This document shows, piece by piece, positions 27,575 to 36,287 of a DNA stretch of 64,000 nucleotides (its first letter is position 1; each line of letters starts with the position of its first letter). The notes below the pieces were generated by a model. It made no database searches, was not told the origin of the DNA, and worked only from the letters and a program-made list of their open reading frames with translations. The stretch spans positions 186,001 to 250,000 of the forward strand of contig MKTZ01000004.1 of assembly GCA_001898505.1 (NCBI GenBank), read 5' to 3'. The position numbers were made by a program, and so were the translations under genes. The DNA comes from Sphingobacteriales bacterium 50-39. GTDB lineage: Bacteria > Bacteroidota > Bacteroidia > Chitinophagales > Chitinophagaceae.

Positions 27575-30500
27575 ATGAAAGCAATTTTTCACCGATTATT
27601 TATGCTTTTCGGGTTAATAGCGTATTTCTCCATCACAGCTGCCGCACAAAAGCATTTGGCTGGTCTTGACCAGATATTATCCGCCGTCCAGGGATCGATC
27701 CGTTGTACGGAGCGGCAGTATGAGGGGACGAACTTATTGATCGAAAGAACCTTCCGGAAAGAACAGCTCGAAGATGGGAAAGGCAGCTGGCTTCTGAGAC
27801 TGGAAGCAGAGAACGTGACAGGTAGGCCGGATGCTTTCGACGTCAGGGCGGTATTCAGCCGTCGTTCGGGGACTGCGAAGGCCACCGCTGTTGCGGTACA
27901 TTTCGACTTTGGGGGGTGGGCCACCGACAATTATGTGATGGCGCCTGCCTCCGTCTACAACGGCAACCGGTACCGGGTGCTTGGCAATGGTTATAATCCC
28001 GCCTACACGCCCGATATGCTTTTCGATCCTCATCTGCCACTCACCATATCCAACAATCCCCGTTTGTCGATGGAGCCGGGAGGGCTCTCTTTCATAGAGC
28101 TGCAGACCGGAAATCTTGCCACACCGGCGGTTTGCTTTTATTCGCCCAGGGAAGGCAAGGGTTTTATCCTGCTGACGGAGCAGCAGACGAGGTGGGGGAA
28201 TAGCGGGTTGACGATGGTGGAAAATGTGCGCAGGGACAGCTGTACGATCAGTGTCATTGCGCCGGCGGTGCGCGGAATGGCCCCGGATTTCGGTGATTTT
28301 CATCCCAGCGGCGACAAGGCGCCGGACTGGAGGGTGGGGGATGAGGTCTCCATCCGGATGCGGGTATATGTATTCAATGCCAGGCAAATCCCGGATCTGC
28401 TGGAAAAGTTCATGATCGTGCGTAAAGATGTGACCGGGCCTAATCATCCGCGTGATCAGTTGCCCATGAGCCAGTCGCTGGAATGGGGGAGGACTATTTG
28501 CAGCAATAATTTTATTCAAGCACCGGTGGGCAGCTATTATAAGCCGGAGAACAACGATCATTTTCAGCTTGGCTGGGTCAGCGGCATGATGAACTCTTAT
28601 CCAATGCTGGCTACGGGGGATGAGAAAGAGCGTCGAAGGGTAATGGCGGAACTTGATTTTGTGACCGGCGCCCTACAAGGAAGGAGCGGCTACTTCTATG
28701 GAGGCTGTTTTTCGAACGGAGTGCTGCGGGGTGACAAGGAGGCCGGCGACAGTCATCTGATCACAGCGATGGTCCGTAAGAATGGGGATGCCCTTTTCTG
28801 GCTGATGAAGCATTTGCTGCTGTTCAGGGACGAGGGATATGGTGACAGCATACGACCTGCCTGGGAGCAGGCTGTCCGACGACTGGCGGATGCTTTTACG
28901 GCCACCTGGAAGAAGGATGGCCAGTTCGGTCAGTATGTGCTTCCCGAGACGGGGGAGGTAGCCGTCTTCAATTCCACGGCGGGCGCCGTTGTACCGGCGG
29001 GGCTGGTGCTGGCGGCTGATTATTTTCATCATGACGAGTGGAGGAAGGTCGCCGAGGAATCTGCATTATATTATTATACCCGTGATGTGGCGGGGCAGGG
29101 GCTGACGGGCGGCGACTGCGGTGATATTTCGCAGGATCCCAATTCGGAGTCTGCCTTTGGTTTCCTGGAGTCATTAATGGCCCTGTATCATTTTTCGGGG
29201 GAGGAGCGCTGGCTGAATATGGCGGAAGTGGAAGCCGCCCTGTGTTCTACCTGGACGATGTCCTATGATCCCGCCTGGCCGCCGGAGAGCGCCATCGCGA
29301 AGCTGCAATGTCATATGGCAGGGGCGGTATGGGCCAGCATACAGAACAAGCATGCCGCGCCGGGGATCTGCACTTCTTCGGGTGACGGCCTTTTTAAATT
29401 ATACCGCGCGACGGGTCGCCGGATGTATGCCGATCTGATCAGGGATATACAGCATGCGCAGTCGGAGGCTGTCAACCGGCCGGGGCATATCACTACCGGC
29501 AACCTTACGGGTTCGAGTATGGAGAGGATACAGCTTAGCGATGCGGAGGGTCGTGGCAGCATCGGCAATTTTATCAATACCCGGAACTCCTGGACGGAGA
29601 CGGACGGTATGTTGATGGCCATGGAGCTGCCGGGGATCTATATACGAACCGATAAAAAAGAAGTATACGCCTTCGACCACATCGGGGCCAGGATACTGGA
29701 GAGCAGCGGGGATTACCTGTCGGTGGAAATGCATAACGGTACGGCATATGATGCGACGGTGACCGTCATGGCGGAGTCGGAGCGGCAGGCTTCGGCTCCA
29801 TTGAGCTATACCGCCTTTCTGAAGTGGCCGAAAGTGAAAGTGGGCGCGGGGAAGACGGTGGTGGTCAGGATCGGGGCCAATGGGGAAGTGACGCCTGTTG
29901 AGACGGCACAGGTTCAGCATCCGGCGCGTTTGGCTACGCAAAGCGATTTCCGGACAAAATGGCTGTCTGTGCACATCGACGAGAGGGGATGGATCACGCG
30001 TATGAAGAATATTTCGGTCCGGCATGGCCGTGAGCTCAGTCCTGTGGACAAGCCTTCGCCGCTGTTGTGTCTGTACAGTTCGGACCAGGGTAAATATTAT
30101 TATCCGGAACATGCGGTCTATGATGCCCCTTCCCGGCGGATGTCGCTGAGCTATGGAAATGGATCGACCGCCAGTGTGCTGATCGAACCCGTGGACGGAC
30201 AATATCTGCGAATGACCCTACTGAGCCTTTCGCCGCGCAAGGACATCGACCGTATCCAGTGGGGACCGGTCCATACCGGGATCACCAATATTTTAGGAGA
30301 GATGCTGGGAGTGGCGAGGGATACAAGCGCCGCGGGCAATTTTGCCATTGGGCTGATGACCCTGGATGAGGTTACCACCGGCGGACCTGCCAATACACAA
30401 GGGGATGTAGGGGCTTTCGAATACCTTATTCATTCTCCCGATCCGCGCCGGTTCCCGCTCCCGCGGGGGCTGAAGGAGGGACAATGTTTTTCCATTGGAG

Positions 30501-32116
30501 GGGACGGGATCAATGATGTCGCATTTTATTCCCACCCGGAAGAATATTACCGCATACTGTATGGGAATGCCGCGCTGGTGGATAGCGTCGGCAGGATCTC
30601 GGTAGTATGTCATGCGGCGGACCGAAGCAAGTCGCGGGAAATATATTTTTCGCTGATGCCGAAGATGGAGGCCAACAAATCCGTCCATCAGCAGCTGCTG
30701 CCCTTGCCCGGCGTGGATTTTGCGGGGTCACGGGTTGCTCTGTGGGGCTGCCCGGATACCATCGCGCTGATGACGGTGATACAGCATATCGTGTTGACGG
30801 AAGGCCTGCCTTACCCAACACAGGATGGCAAATGGATCAAGGACCCGGCACGTTATGTCCCCGGTATCGTATGGGGAGGGCAATATGACAGCGCGATCAG
30901 CTATGCCGTGCAGCTGGGATTTAAGACGATGGAAGGCTGGAATCTGGGCGAATTCTATCCTGACAGGAGCGATGCGGGGGACATCTGCCTGAAAATGCCT
31001 TTTTATTCCGGGAAGAGATCGATCAGCAGTTTTACATCCCTTGCCAATAAGAGCGGGGTTTCTTTCGGGCTGCATACACTACAGAATTTTCTGCAGCATG
31101 GCATCAGCAGCGACGTGAGCCCGGAGCCTAACGACAGCTTATGCTATCTCCAGAAAAGAACATTGGTCAGGAGCATTGCTGCAGCCGATACCATCATCGA
31201 AGTGGATGATCCGGCTTTTCTGAACGAGGTGGCCGGCTGGGAAGCTCATCCGGCAGCGGCCAATATTATAAAGATCGGCAAGGAGCTGATCCATTATGAA
31301 GGCGTCAGCGAGGCCGCGCCTTATGTCCTGCGGCGGGTGCAGCGGGGTTACTGGGGGACACGGGCTGTTGCTCACGAAGGGGGCAACGTGCTATACAAGC
31401 TGCAGACCAACTGCTATGGCGGGCTGTCGCCGGATATTTTTCTACAGGACAGGTATGCTGACTATTACGCAGACCTTTTTAAAAAGAATGGTATGAACTT
31501 CATCGACTTCGATGGTGAGGAAGGTATGTTCTACCAGGGGCATGGAGAGTATTCGGTGAAGCGGTTCTATGCAGCGTTATTTGCGGCTACCCGTCAACGG
31601 GGGATGGATTCGGTGAGGATCACCGGAGCTACGCTGTCGGGCGGCGGCTGGCATTATCACAGCGCCTGGAATGTGGGTGGCGGAAAGAATATGTATGTTG
31701 CTGCCACCCGATCCTGGGGCATCGAGGGGAAGGATCTCCGGAATGTCACCTATGGCAATTACTTCCCCCGGAGCTTTGGCGGCAATTTCGGGTTGACGCC
31801 GCAATCCACCGCGCGGGAATATGAGAATATCCAGGCCATCTCCGTAGGGCAGGGGGTTACCTATATGTTGAGCTTGTCGGAGAAGGAGGTGGAGTCCTGC
31901 CGTGAAAAGAATGCCATTTTTCGTGTGATCAGGACCTGGGAGGAAGCCCGGGCCGCCAATGCTTTCCCTTCCGAGGTGCTGCGGGAGCTGTCCGATGCGG
32001 CGAATTATTTTCACCTGGAGAAGGTGGATGCGGATAGCTGGGACCTGTACAAAGTGAACAGGGAAGGTGGAGACAGAAAGTTGTTTGTGCGGCTGAAGCG
32101 GGCGGCGGGGTATTGA
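27575..32116 (+). CDS. Very large secreted protein with two glycosidase-like halves
   Basis: A 1513-residue protein with a signal peptide (MKAIFHRLFMLFGLIAYFSITAAAQ). I do not recognise a named family for the whole. The first half has a beta-sandwich start, then a helical region about residues 290-640 of alpha/alpha-toroid character (ALFWLMKHLLLFRDEGYGDS, DFVTGALQGRSGYFYGG, GFLESLMALYHFSGEERWL) as in six-hairpin glycosidases. The second half, from about residue 790, opens with a mutarotase-like beta segment (WLSVHIDERGWITRMKN). It continues with what looks like a barrel with acidic motifs (GMNFIDFDGEEGMFYQGHGE, about 1305-1325) that could hold catalytic carboxylates. It lies downstream of the LytS/LytTR pair and four bases over the start of the next reading frame. 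Glycan breakdown is inferred only. Confidence 0.7.
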   Translation: MKAIFHRLFMLFGLIAYFSITAAAQKHLAGLDQILSAVQGSIRCTERQYEGTNLLIERTFRKEQLEDGKGSWLLRLEAENVTGRPDAFDVRAVFSRRSGTAKATAVAVHFDFGGWATDNYVMAPASVYNGNRYRVLGNGYNPAYTPDMLFDPHLPLTISNNPRLSMEPGGLSFIELQTGNLATPAVCFYSPREGKGFILLTEQQTRWGNSGLTMVENVRRDSCTISVIAPAVRGMAPDFGDFHPSGDKAPDWRVGDEVSIRMRVYVFNARQIPDLLEKFMIVRKDVTGPNHPRDQLPMSQSLEWGRTICSNNFIQAPVGSYYKPENNDHFQLGWVSGMMNSYPMLATGDEKERRRVMAELDFVTGALQGRSGYFYGGCFSNGVLRGDKEAGDSHLITAMVRKNGDALFWLMKHLLLFRDEGYGDSIRPAWEQAVRRLADAFTATWKKDGQFGQYVLPETGEVAVFNSTAGAVVPAGLVLAADYFHHDEWRKVAEESALYYYTRDVAGQGLTGGDCGDISQDPNSESAFGFLESLMALYHFSGEERWLNMAEVEAALCSTWTMSYDPAWPPESAIAKLQCHMAGAVWASIQNKHAAPGICTSSGDGLFKLYRATGRRMYADLIRDIQHAQSEAVNRPGHITTGNLTGSSMERIQLSDAEGRGSIGNFINTRNSWTETDGMLMAMELPGIYIRTDKKEVYAFDHIGARILESSGDYLSVEMHNGTAYDATVTVMAESERQASAPLSYTAFLKWPKVKVGAGKTVVVRIGANGEVTPVETAQVQHPARLATQSDFRTKWLSVHIDERGWITRMKNISVRHGRELSPVDKPSPLLCLYSSDQGKYYYPEHAVYDAPSRRMSLSYGNGSTASVLIEPVDGQYLRMTLLSLSPRKDIDRIQWGPVHTGITNILGEMLGVARDTSAAGNFAIGLMTLDEVTTGGPANTQGDVGAFEYLIHSPDPRRFPLPRGLKEGQCFSIGGDGINDVAFYSHPEEYYRILYGNAALVDSVGRISVVCHAADRSKSREIYFSLMPKMEANKSVHQQLLPLPGVDFAGSRVALWGCPDTIALMTVIQHIVLTEGLPYPTQDGKWIKDPARYVPGIVWGGQYDSAISYAVQLGFKTMEGWNLGEFYPDRSDAGDICLKMPFYSGKRSISSFTSLANKSGVSFGLHTLQNFLQHGISSDVSPEPNDSLCYLQKRTLVRSIAAADTIIEVDDPAFLNEVAGWEAHPAAANIIKIGKELIHYEGVSEAAPYVLRRVQRGYWGTRAVAHEGGNVLYKLQTNCYGGLSPDIFLQDRYADYYADLFKKNGMNFIDFDGEEGMFYQGHGEYSVKRFYAALFAATRQRGMDSVRITGATLSGGGWHYHSAWNVGGGKNMYVAATRSWGIEGKDLRNVTYGNYFPRSFGGNFGLTPQSTAREYENIQAISVGQGVTYMLSLSEKEVESCREKNAIFRVIRTWEEARAANAFPSEVLRELSDAANYFHLEKVDADSWDLYKVNREGGDRKLFVRLKRAAGY

Positions 32117-32142
32117 TTTTTTTAATTTCTCATAACTATTGC

Positions 32143-32400
32143 ATGATGTTCAGGTTTTCGTTTGTATTTACTCTTTTCTTTTTGGCAGCGACATCCACGA
32201 ATGCGCAGGTGGTGCTGCAGACCAGGCAGTTCAAGATAGGTTTGAGCAAGGAAGGGCGGCTGACAGAGCTGACCAGTCCGGCGACGGGGATGAATTACCT
32301 GCCGGCGGGGCAGGACGCCTGTCTATTGTGTATCAAGAGTGGCAATAAAATGATCGCTCCGGATGCGATGCTGACAAATTATAAATTGCTCAATCCTTAA
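32143..32400 (+). pseudogene. Truncated N terminus of a secreted glycosidase-like protein
   Basis: About 86 residues with a good signal peptide (MMFRFSFVFTLFFLAATSTNAQ) and then the start of a beta-rich domain (LQTRQFKIGLSKEGRLTELT, ending at KLLNP). The segment after the signal resembles residues about 795-850 of the protein encoded just upstream (pattern: hydrophobic strand, short polar turn, R/W-hydrophobic-T, then LLC). It therefore looks like the first exported domain of a paralogous enzyme whose body has been lost. ATG 32143 is preferred over 32113 for the signal peptide. It stops two bases before the next in-frame ATG region. Confidence 0.6.
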
Positions 32401-32416
32401 AATGTTCGTATGTTTG
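32386..32416 (+). promoter_or_regulatory. Promoter for the chimeric glycosidase gene
   Basis: TTG at 32386-32388, 20 bases, then TATGTTTG at 32409-32416, a full match to the Bacteroidota consensus. It lies partly inside the truncated reading frame. Transcription would start about 32423, which supports the start codon at 32441. Confidence 0.55.
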
Positions 32417-32440
32417 AACATATTAACGCTGATTTGGTAT

Positions 32441-35400
32441 ATGAAACAATCCATCTTCCGTCTGACAATTTGCCTTTGTCTTGCTTTCTTCTTCGGACTG
32501 CAGCTTCATGCACAATCTTCCGGCGATGTATCCCGTCCTAATAGAGATCTTGCTGCCACCATATTGTCCGACTCCCGCCTGGACACCATACAGGCGCGAG
32601 CTTTGGTGCTTTTGCATGGCTTTAATGCCGGAACTTCTTACGGAGAGGTGTGGATCAGGGACTTTAATACTTTTATCAACGGGTCGATGAAGGTGCAGTC
32701 TCCGCAGAAAGTACGGGAGATGCTGCTGCTGTTCTTCAAGCTGCAGGGGGATGACGGTGATATTGTGGATGGCTTTATCGACTCGACAAAAGCATACGTT
32801 GGATATAAATTCCGTTACAGCCCCCTGGCGCCAGGTTGGGCAGCGCATAAGAATACTGTGGAGACGGACCAGGAGTCGTCATTGATCCAGGCCATGCGGA
32901 AATATATCGAGGGGACGGGGGATACGGCAGTACTTAATGAAGTGATAGGAGGTAAGACTGTGATCAGCAGGATGGAAGCTGCCCTGCAATACATCCTGAA
33001 ATACCGCTGGAGCGATAAATATGGGCTGATCACCGGGGCGACGACGGTGGATTGGGGCGATGTGCAGCCGGAGCGCGGCTGGGGAGTGTCCATCAACGAC
33101 CATACAAAATGGGCCATCGATATTTATGACAATGCCATGTATGCCATGGCCATCCATGATTTCCTGGCAATCAAGCCGCGGACATATCGTGCTGAGGCCG
33201 ACTGGACGTCGGTGGCTGAGCGGTTGAAGCGGCAAGCGCGGAAATGGCTTTGGAAACCTGCGATGCAGAAATATATCCCGCATCTTTACCTGAACGGATC
33301 ACCATTCCCGGCATCCGTTGACGAGGATAAGATGTTGTTCACCGGAGGATCAGCCTGCGCGATACTGGCAGGCTTTTCTACAAAGGCGGAGATTGCGGAG
33401 ATCAACCGGCAAATGGTAACTGCTGCGGCAAAGGAGCCACATGCGACCATCGGCATCACCGTCTATCCGCCCTATCCGGACAGCGTATTTCCCAATATGA
33501 AGGCATATGTATACCAAAATGCGGGAGACTGGACCTGGTTTGGTGGAAGGATGATCACTGCCCTGGTTCAATCGGGATATGTCCGCGAAGCCTGGGACGA
33601 GCTGCAGCCGATGATCGCCAGGACCTTGCGGTATAATGGTTTTTTCGAATGGTATGATGTGAGGACCGGTGAGCCCAAGGGCTCGGGGGATTTCCGCGGC
33701 GAGGCGGGCGTGTATTACGATGCCATCACGGCGTTAAGGCAATGGGCCAAAGGACAGTCATCCGAATACCCCAATTTGCAGGAGATTATCGTAGTGTATA
33801 AATCACATTTTGATATTGGGTACACTCACCTCGCCAGCGAAGTAATACGTGGTTATCAAACTACCACTATAGACAATGCCTTGAATGTTGTTGAAAAAAA
33901 CAAAAATCTTCCGCCCGAACAGCAATTTACCTGGACAATACCGGGATGGCCGATGAAAAAGATCTTAGAGAATTGGAATGGGCAAACGCAGGAGAGAAGG
34001 GATAAGGTCTTAAATGCTTTTAAAACCGGACGTTTTGCGGTGCATGCCTTACCATTTTCCATGCAAACCGAACTGCAGGAGCCTGAAGGACTGGTAAGAA
34101 GTTTGGGATTTGCTTCGCAACTGGCAAGAAACGCAGGCAAACCTATTCCAATTGCGGCGAAGATGACGGATGTGCCCTGCCATTCCTGGATCTTACCCAC
34201 CTTGCTCAAAAATGCAGGGGTGAATTTTTTACATCTTGGATGCAACCCAGGCAGTAGTTATCCGGTTGTGCCGATGCTTTTTTGGTGGCAGGGACCCGAT
34301 GATTCCCGGCTGCTGACCATGTATTCAGTCAATTATGGCTCAGAATTATTGCCCCCAAAGAATTGGAAATATAAGACATGGCTGGCTATGCAAATGCGCG
34401 GCGATAATGCCGGCCCTCCCAGCCCCGATGAAGTAAGAAAAGTAATCGATGAAATACATTCCCAGTTACCCAATGTAAAAGTTACTATTGGCAGACTGGA
34501 TGATTTCGCCAATGCCATTCTACAAGAAAAATTGGATATTCCGGTTGTAAAAAGCGATATGCCCGATACATGGATACATGGTCCTATGTGTGACCCCGTT
34601 GGTGTGAAATTATCAAGACAGACTTTGCCTGATCTATCCATTGCGGAAGATCTTCAAACGTTATTGAACACCTGGCGGCTGCCACAGAAAAGCATTTCGG
34701 AGCCGTTGGCCGATGCCTATGAAAATAGTATTTTATATTACGAACATACCTGGGGCGGGTCCATGTATTGGATCTCAAAATATTTACCCCCAAAAAACTA
34801 TCTTGGATATACCGATAACTGGAAATACGACAGCACCTGGCAAACTGACCTGGAGAAGGGAAGATTCAATCGCTTGCAGGCATCGTGGGAAGAACATACT
34901 GATTATGCCCGAAATGCAAATGCTATTGCAACTTCTTTGGTAAAGGAGGAATTGAAAACGCTGTCTGATAATGTAAAGATAGCCGGCCCAAAAACGGTTG
35001 TTTTCAACCCCTTGCCATGGAGGCGAAAGGACATACCCGGGTTGGGGTATAAGGCATTTGCAAAAAATGAACCATTGCCATCCGAAGGAGCTGCGCCGGT
35101 GATACATCAAGACAACAATAGTTTTGAGAATAAATATTTTATTGTCAAGCTGAATCCGCAACGGGGCAGTATCGAGTCGCTGGTCAGTAAGAAGACAAAA
35201 AATGAATTGGTAGATCGCGATGCTCCGCAAGGGTTTGCTCAATTATTATATCAACAGATAAGTGAAAATGAAGTCAGGAAATATGATAGTGCGTATATAC
35301 GGGGCAATTCCGATTGGGCCTTTGCGGAAATAGGAAAACCCAATATGCCACCTGCTGCCGAACTGCCTTATAAGGAGCTGTATAACAATAATTGTGATAT

Positions 35401-36286
35401 AAAGTTTTCCCTGGACGACAAGGATGCCGTAGCTACATTGACGTATCAGCCTACTGGAAATGGTCTGCATTTTCCTGTGACCACCAAAATTATTTTGCAC
35501 GGCGATGAACCTTATATCGATATCGAGATGACGATCGAAAAACCCGCGACGCCAAGGCCGGAAGATGTTTGGATCTGTTTTCCATTTAAAATTAACGACC
35601 CTCGATTTAGGGTTGGCAGAAATGGCTCGGTCATCGATCCTGTAAATGATATAAATGTTGCGGGTGTCAACAGGTATATGTATGCCGTAGGCAGCGGCGT
35701 GGCGGTGTTTAGCCCTTCGGGTGCAGGCGCGGGGGTTTGTGGTTTGGATTGTCCATTGGTGAGTTTGGGTATTCCGGGCGATTGGAAATTTGATAATACC
35801 TATATTCCTAAAAAGCCAACCGTATTCTATAATTTATTTAATAATCATTGGAGCACCAATTACAGGTTTTGGAATGGCGGCAAATGGACTTATCGGTTTC
35901 GAATTTGGGATTTTGAAAAATACAATACAGCTGAATCGCTTATAGCGCCGGCATTCGAGGCGCGCTATCCACTGCAGGTTGTAGCATCAGATAGCCGGGG
36001 TGGCGAGCTCCCTGCAGAGAAAAAAGGGATTAGTTTGTCGCGCAAAGGAGTTTTAGTTACTGCATTTGGTAAAAACCCCGATGGGGATGGAACAATTTTG
36101 AGAGTGTGGGAACAAGCGGGTAATGGAGGTAGCTGCCAGGTTGCTTTGCCTTTGGAAAGTAAATATACCACTGCAACGCCGGTGAATTTAAGAGGTGAAA
36201 AGATCGGGAATGCTATTAAGATCGTAAATCATGTTTTATCGTTTAACTTAAATAAGTACGAACCAAAAAGTTTTGTGTTGCGATAG
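32441..36286 (+). CDS. Chimeric secreted glycosidase: six-hairpin domain fused to GH38-like domain
   Basis: A 1281-residue protein from ATG 32441 (signal KQSIFRLTICLCLAFFFGLQLHAQ). Residues about 30-440 form an alpha/alpha-toroid glycosidase-like domain (SYGEVWIRDFNTFINGSM, WSDKYGLITGATTVDWGD, NAGDWTWFGGRMITALVQ). From about residue 450 a GH38-like (alpha-mannosidase/DUF5054-like) protein begins. It has the metal motif VVYKSHFDIGYTH (His456, Asp458), a likely nucleophile Asp577 in AAKMTDVPCHSW, and a long C-terminal beta-sandwich part. Base composition drops sharply near 33760-33790, exactly at the join, from GC-rich like the upstream gene to AT-richer. Free-standing GH38-like proteins of this type begin with their own signal peptide, which is missing here. 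I infer a recent fusion by deletion; both active sites look intact. Confidence 0.78.
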   Translation: MKQSIFRLTICLCLAFFFGLQLHAQSSGDVSRPNRDLAATILSDSRLDTIQARALVLLHGFNAGTSYGEVWIRDFNTFINGSMKVQSPQKVREMLLLFFKLQGDDGDIVDGFIDSTKAYVGYKFRYSPLAPGWAAHKNTVETDQESSLIQAMRKYIEGTGDTAVLNEVIGGKTVISRMEAALQYILKYRWSDKYGLITGATTVDWGDVQPERGWGVSINDHTKWAIDIYDNAMYAMAIHDFLAIKPRTYRAEADWTSVAERLKRQARKWLWKPAMQKYIPHLYLNGSPFPASVDEDKMLFTGGSACAILAGFSTKAEIAEINRQMVTAAAKEPHATIGITVYPPYPDSVFPNMKAYVYQNAGDWTWFGGRMITALVQSGYVREAWDELQPMIARTLRYNGFFEWYDVRTGEPKGSGDFRGEAGVYYDAITALRQWAKGQSSEYPNLQEIIVVYKSHFDIGYTHLASEVIRGYQTTTIDNALNVVEKNKNLPPEQQFTWTIPGWPMKKILENWNGQTQERRDKVLNAFKTGRFAVHALPFSMQTELQEPEGLVRSLGFASQLARNAGKPIPIAAKMTDVPCHSWILPTLLKNAGVNFLHLGCNPGSSYPVVPMLFWWQGPDDSRLLTMYSVNYGSELLPPKNWKYKTWLAMQMRGDNAGPPSPDEVRKVIDEIHSQLPNVKVTIGRLDDFANAILQEKLDIPVVKSDMPDTWIHGPMCDPVGVKLSRQTLPDLSIAEDLQTLLNTWRLPQKSISEPLADAYENSILYYEHTWGGSMYWISKYLPPKNYLGYTDNWKYDSTWQTDLEKGRFNRLQASWEEHTDYARNANAIATSLVKEELKTLSDNVKIAGPKTVVFNPLPWRRKDIPGLGYKAFAKNEPLPSEGAAPVIHQDNNSFENKYFIVKLNPQRGSIESLVSKKTKNELVDRDAPQGFAQLLYQQISENEVRKYDSAYIRGNSDWAFAEIGKPNMPPAAELPYKELYNNNCDIKFSLDDKDAVATLTYQPTGNGLHFPVTTKIILHGDEPYIDIEMTIEKPATPRPEDVWICFPFKINDPRFRVGRNGSVIDPVNDINVAGVNRYMYAVGSGVAVFSPSGAGAGVCGLDCPLVSLGIPGDWKFDNTYIPKKPTVFYNLFNNHWSTNYRFWNGGKWTYRFRIWDFEKYNTAESLIAPAFEARYPLQVVASDSRGGELPAEKKGISLSRKGVLVTAFGKNPDGDGTILRVWEQAGNGGSCQVALPLESKYTTATPVNLRGEKIGNAIKIVNHVLSFNLNKYEPKSFVLR

Positions 36287-36287
36287 A

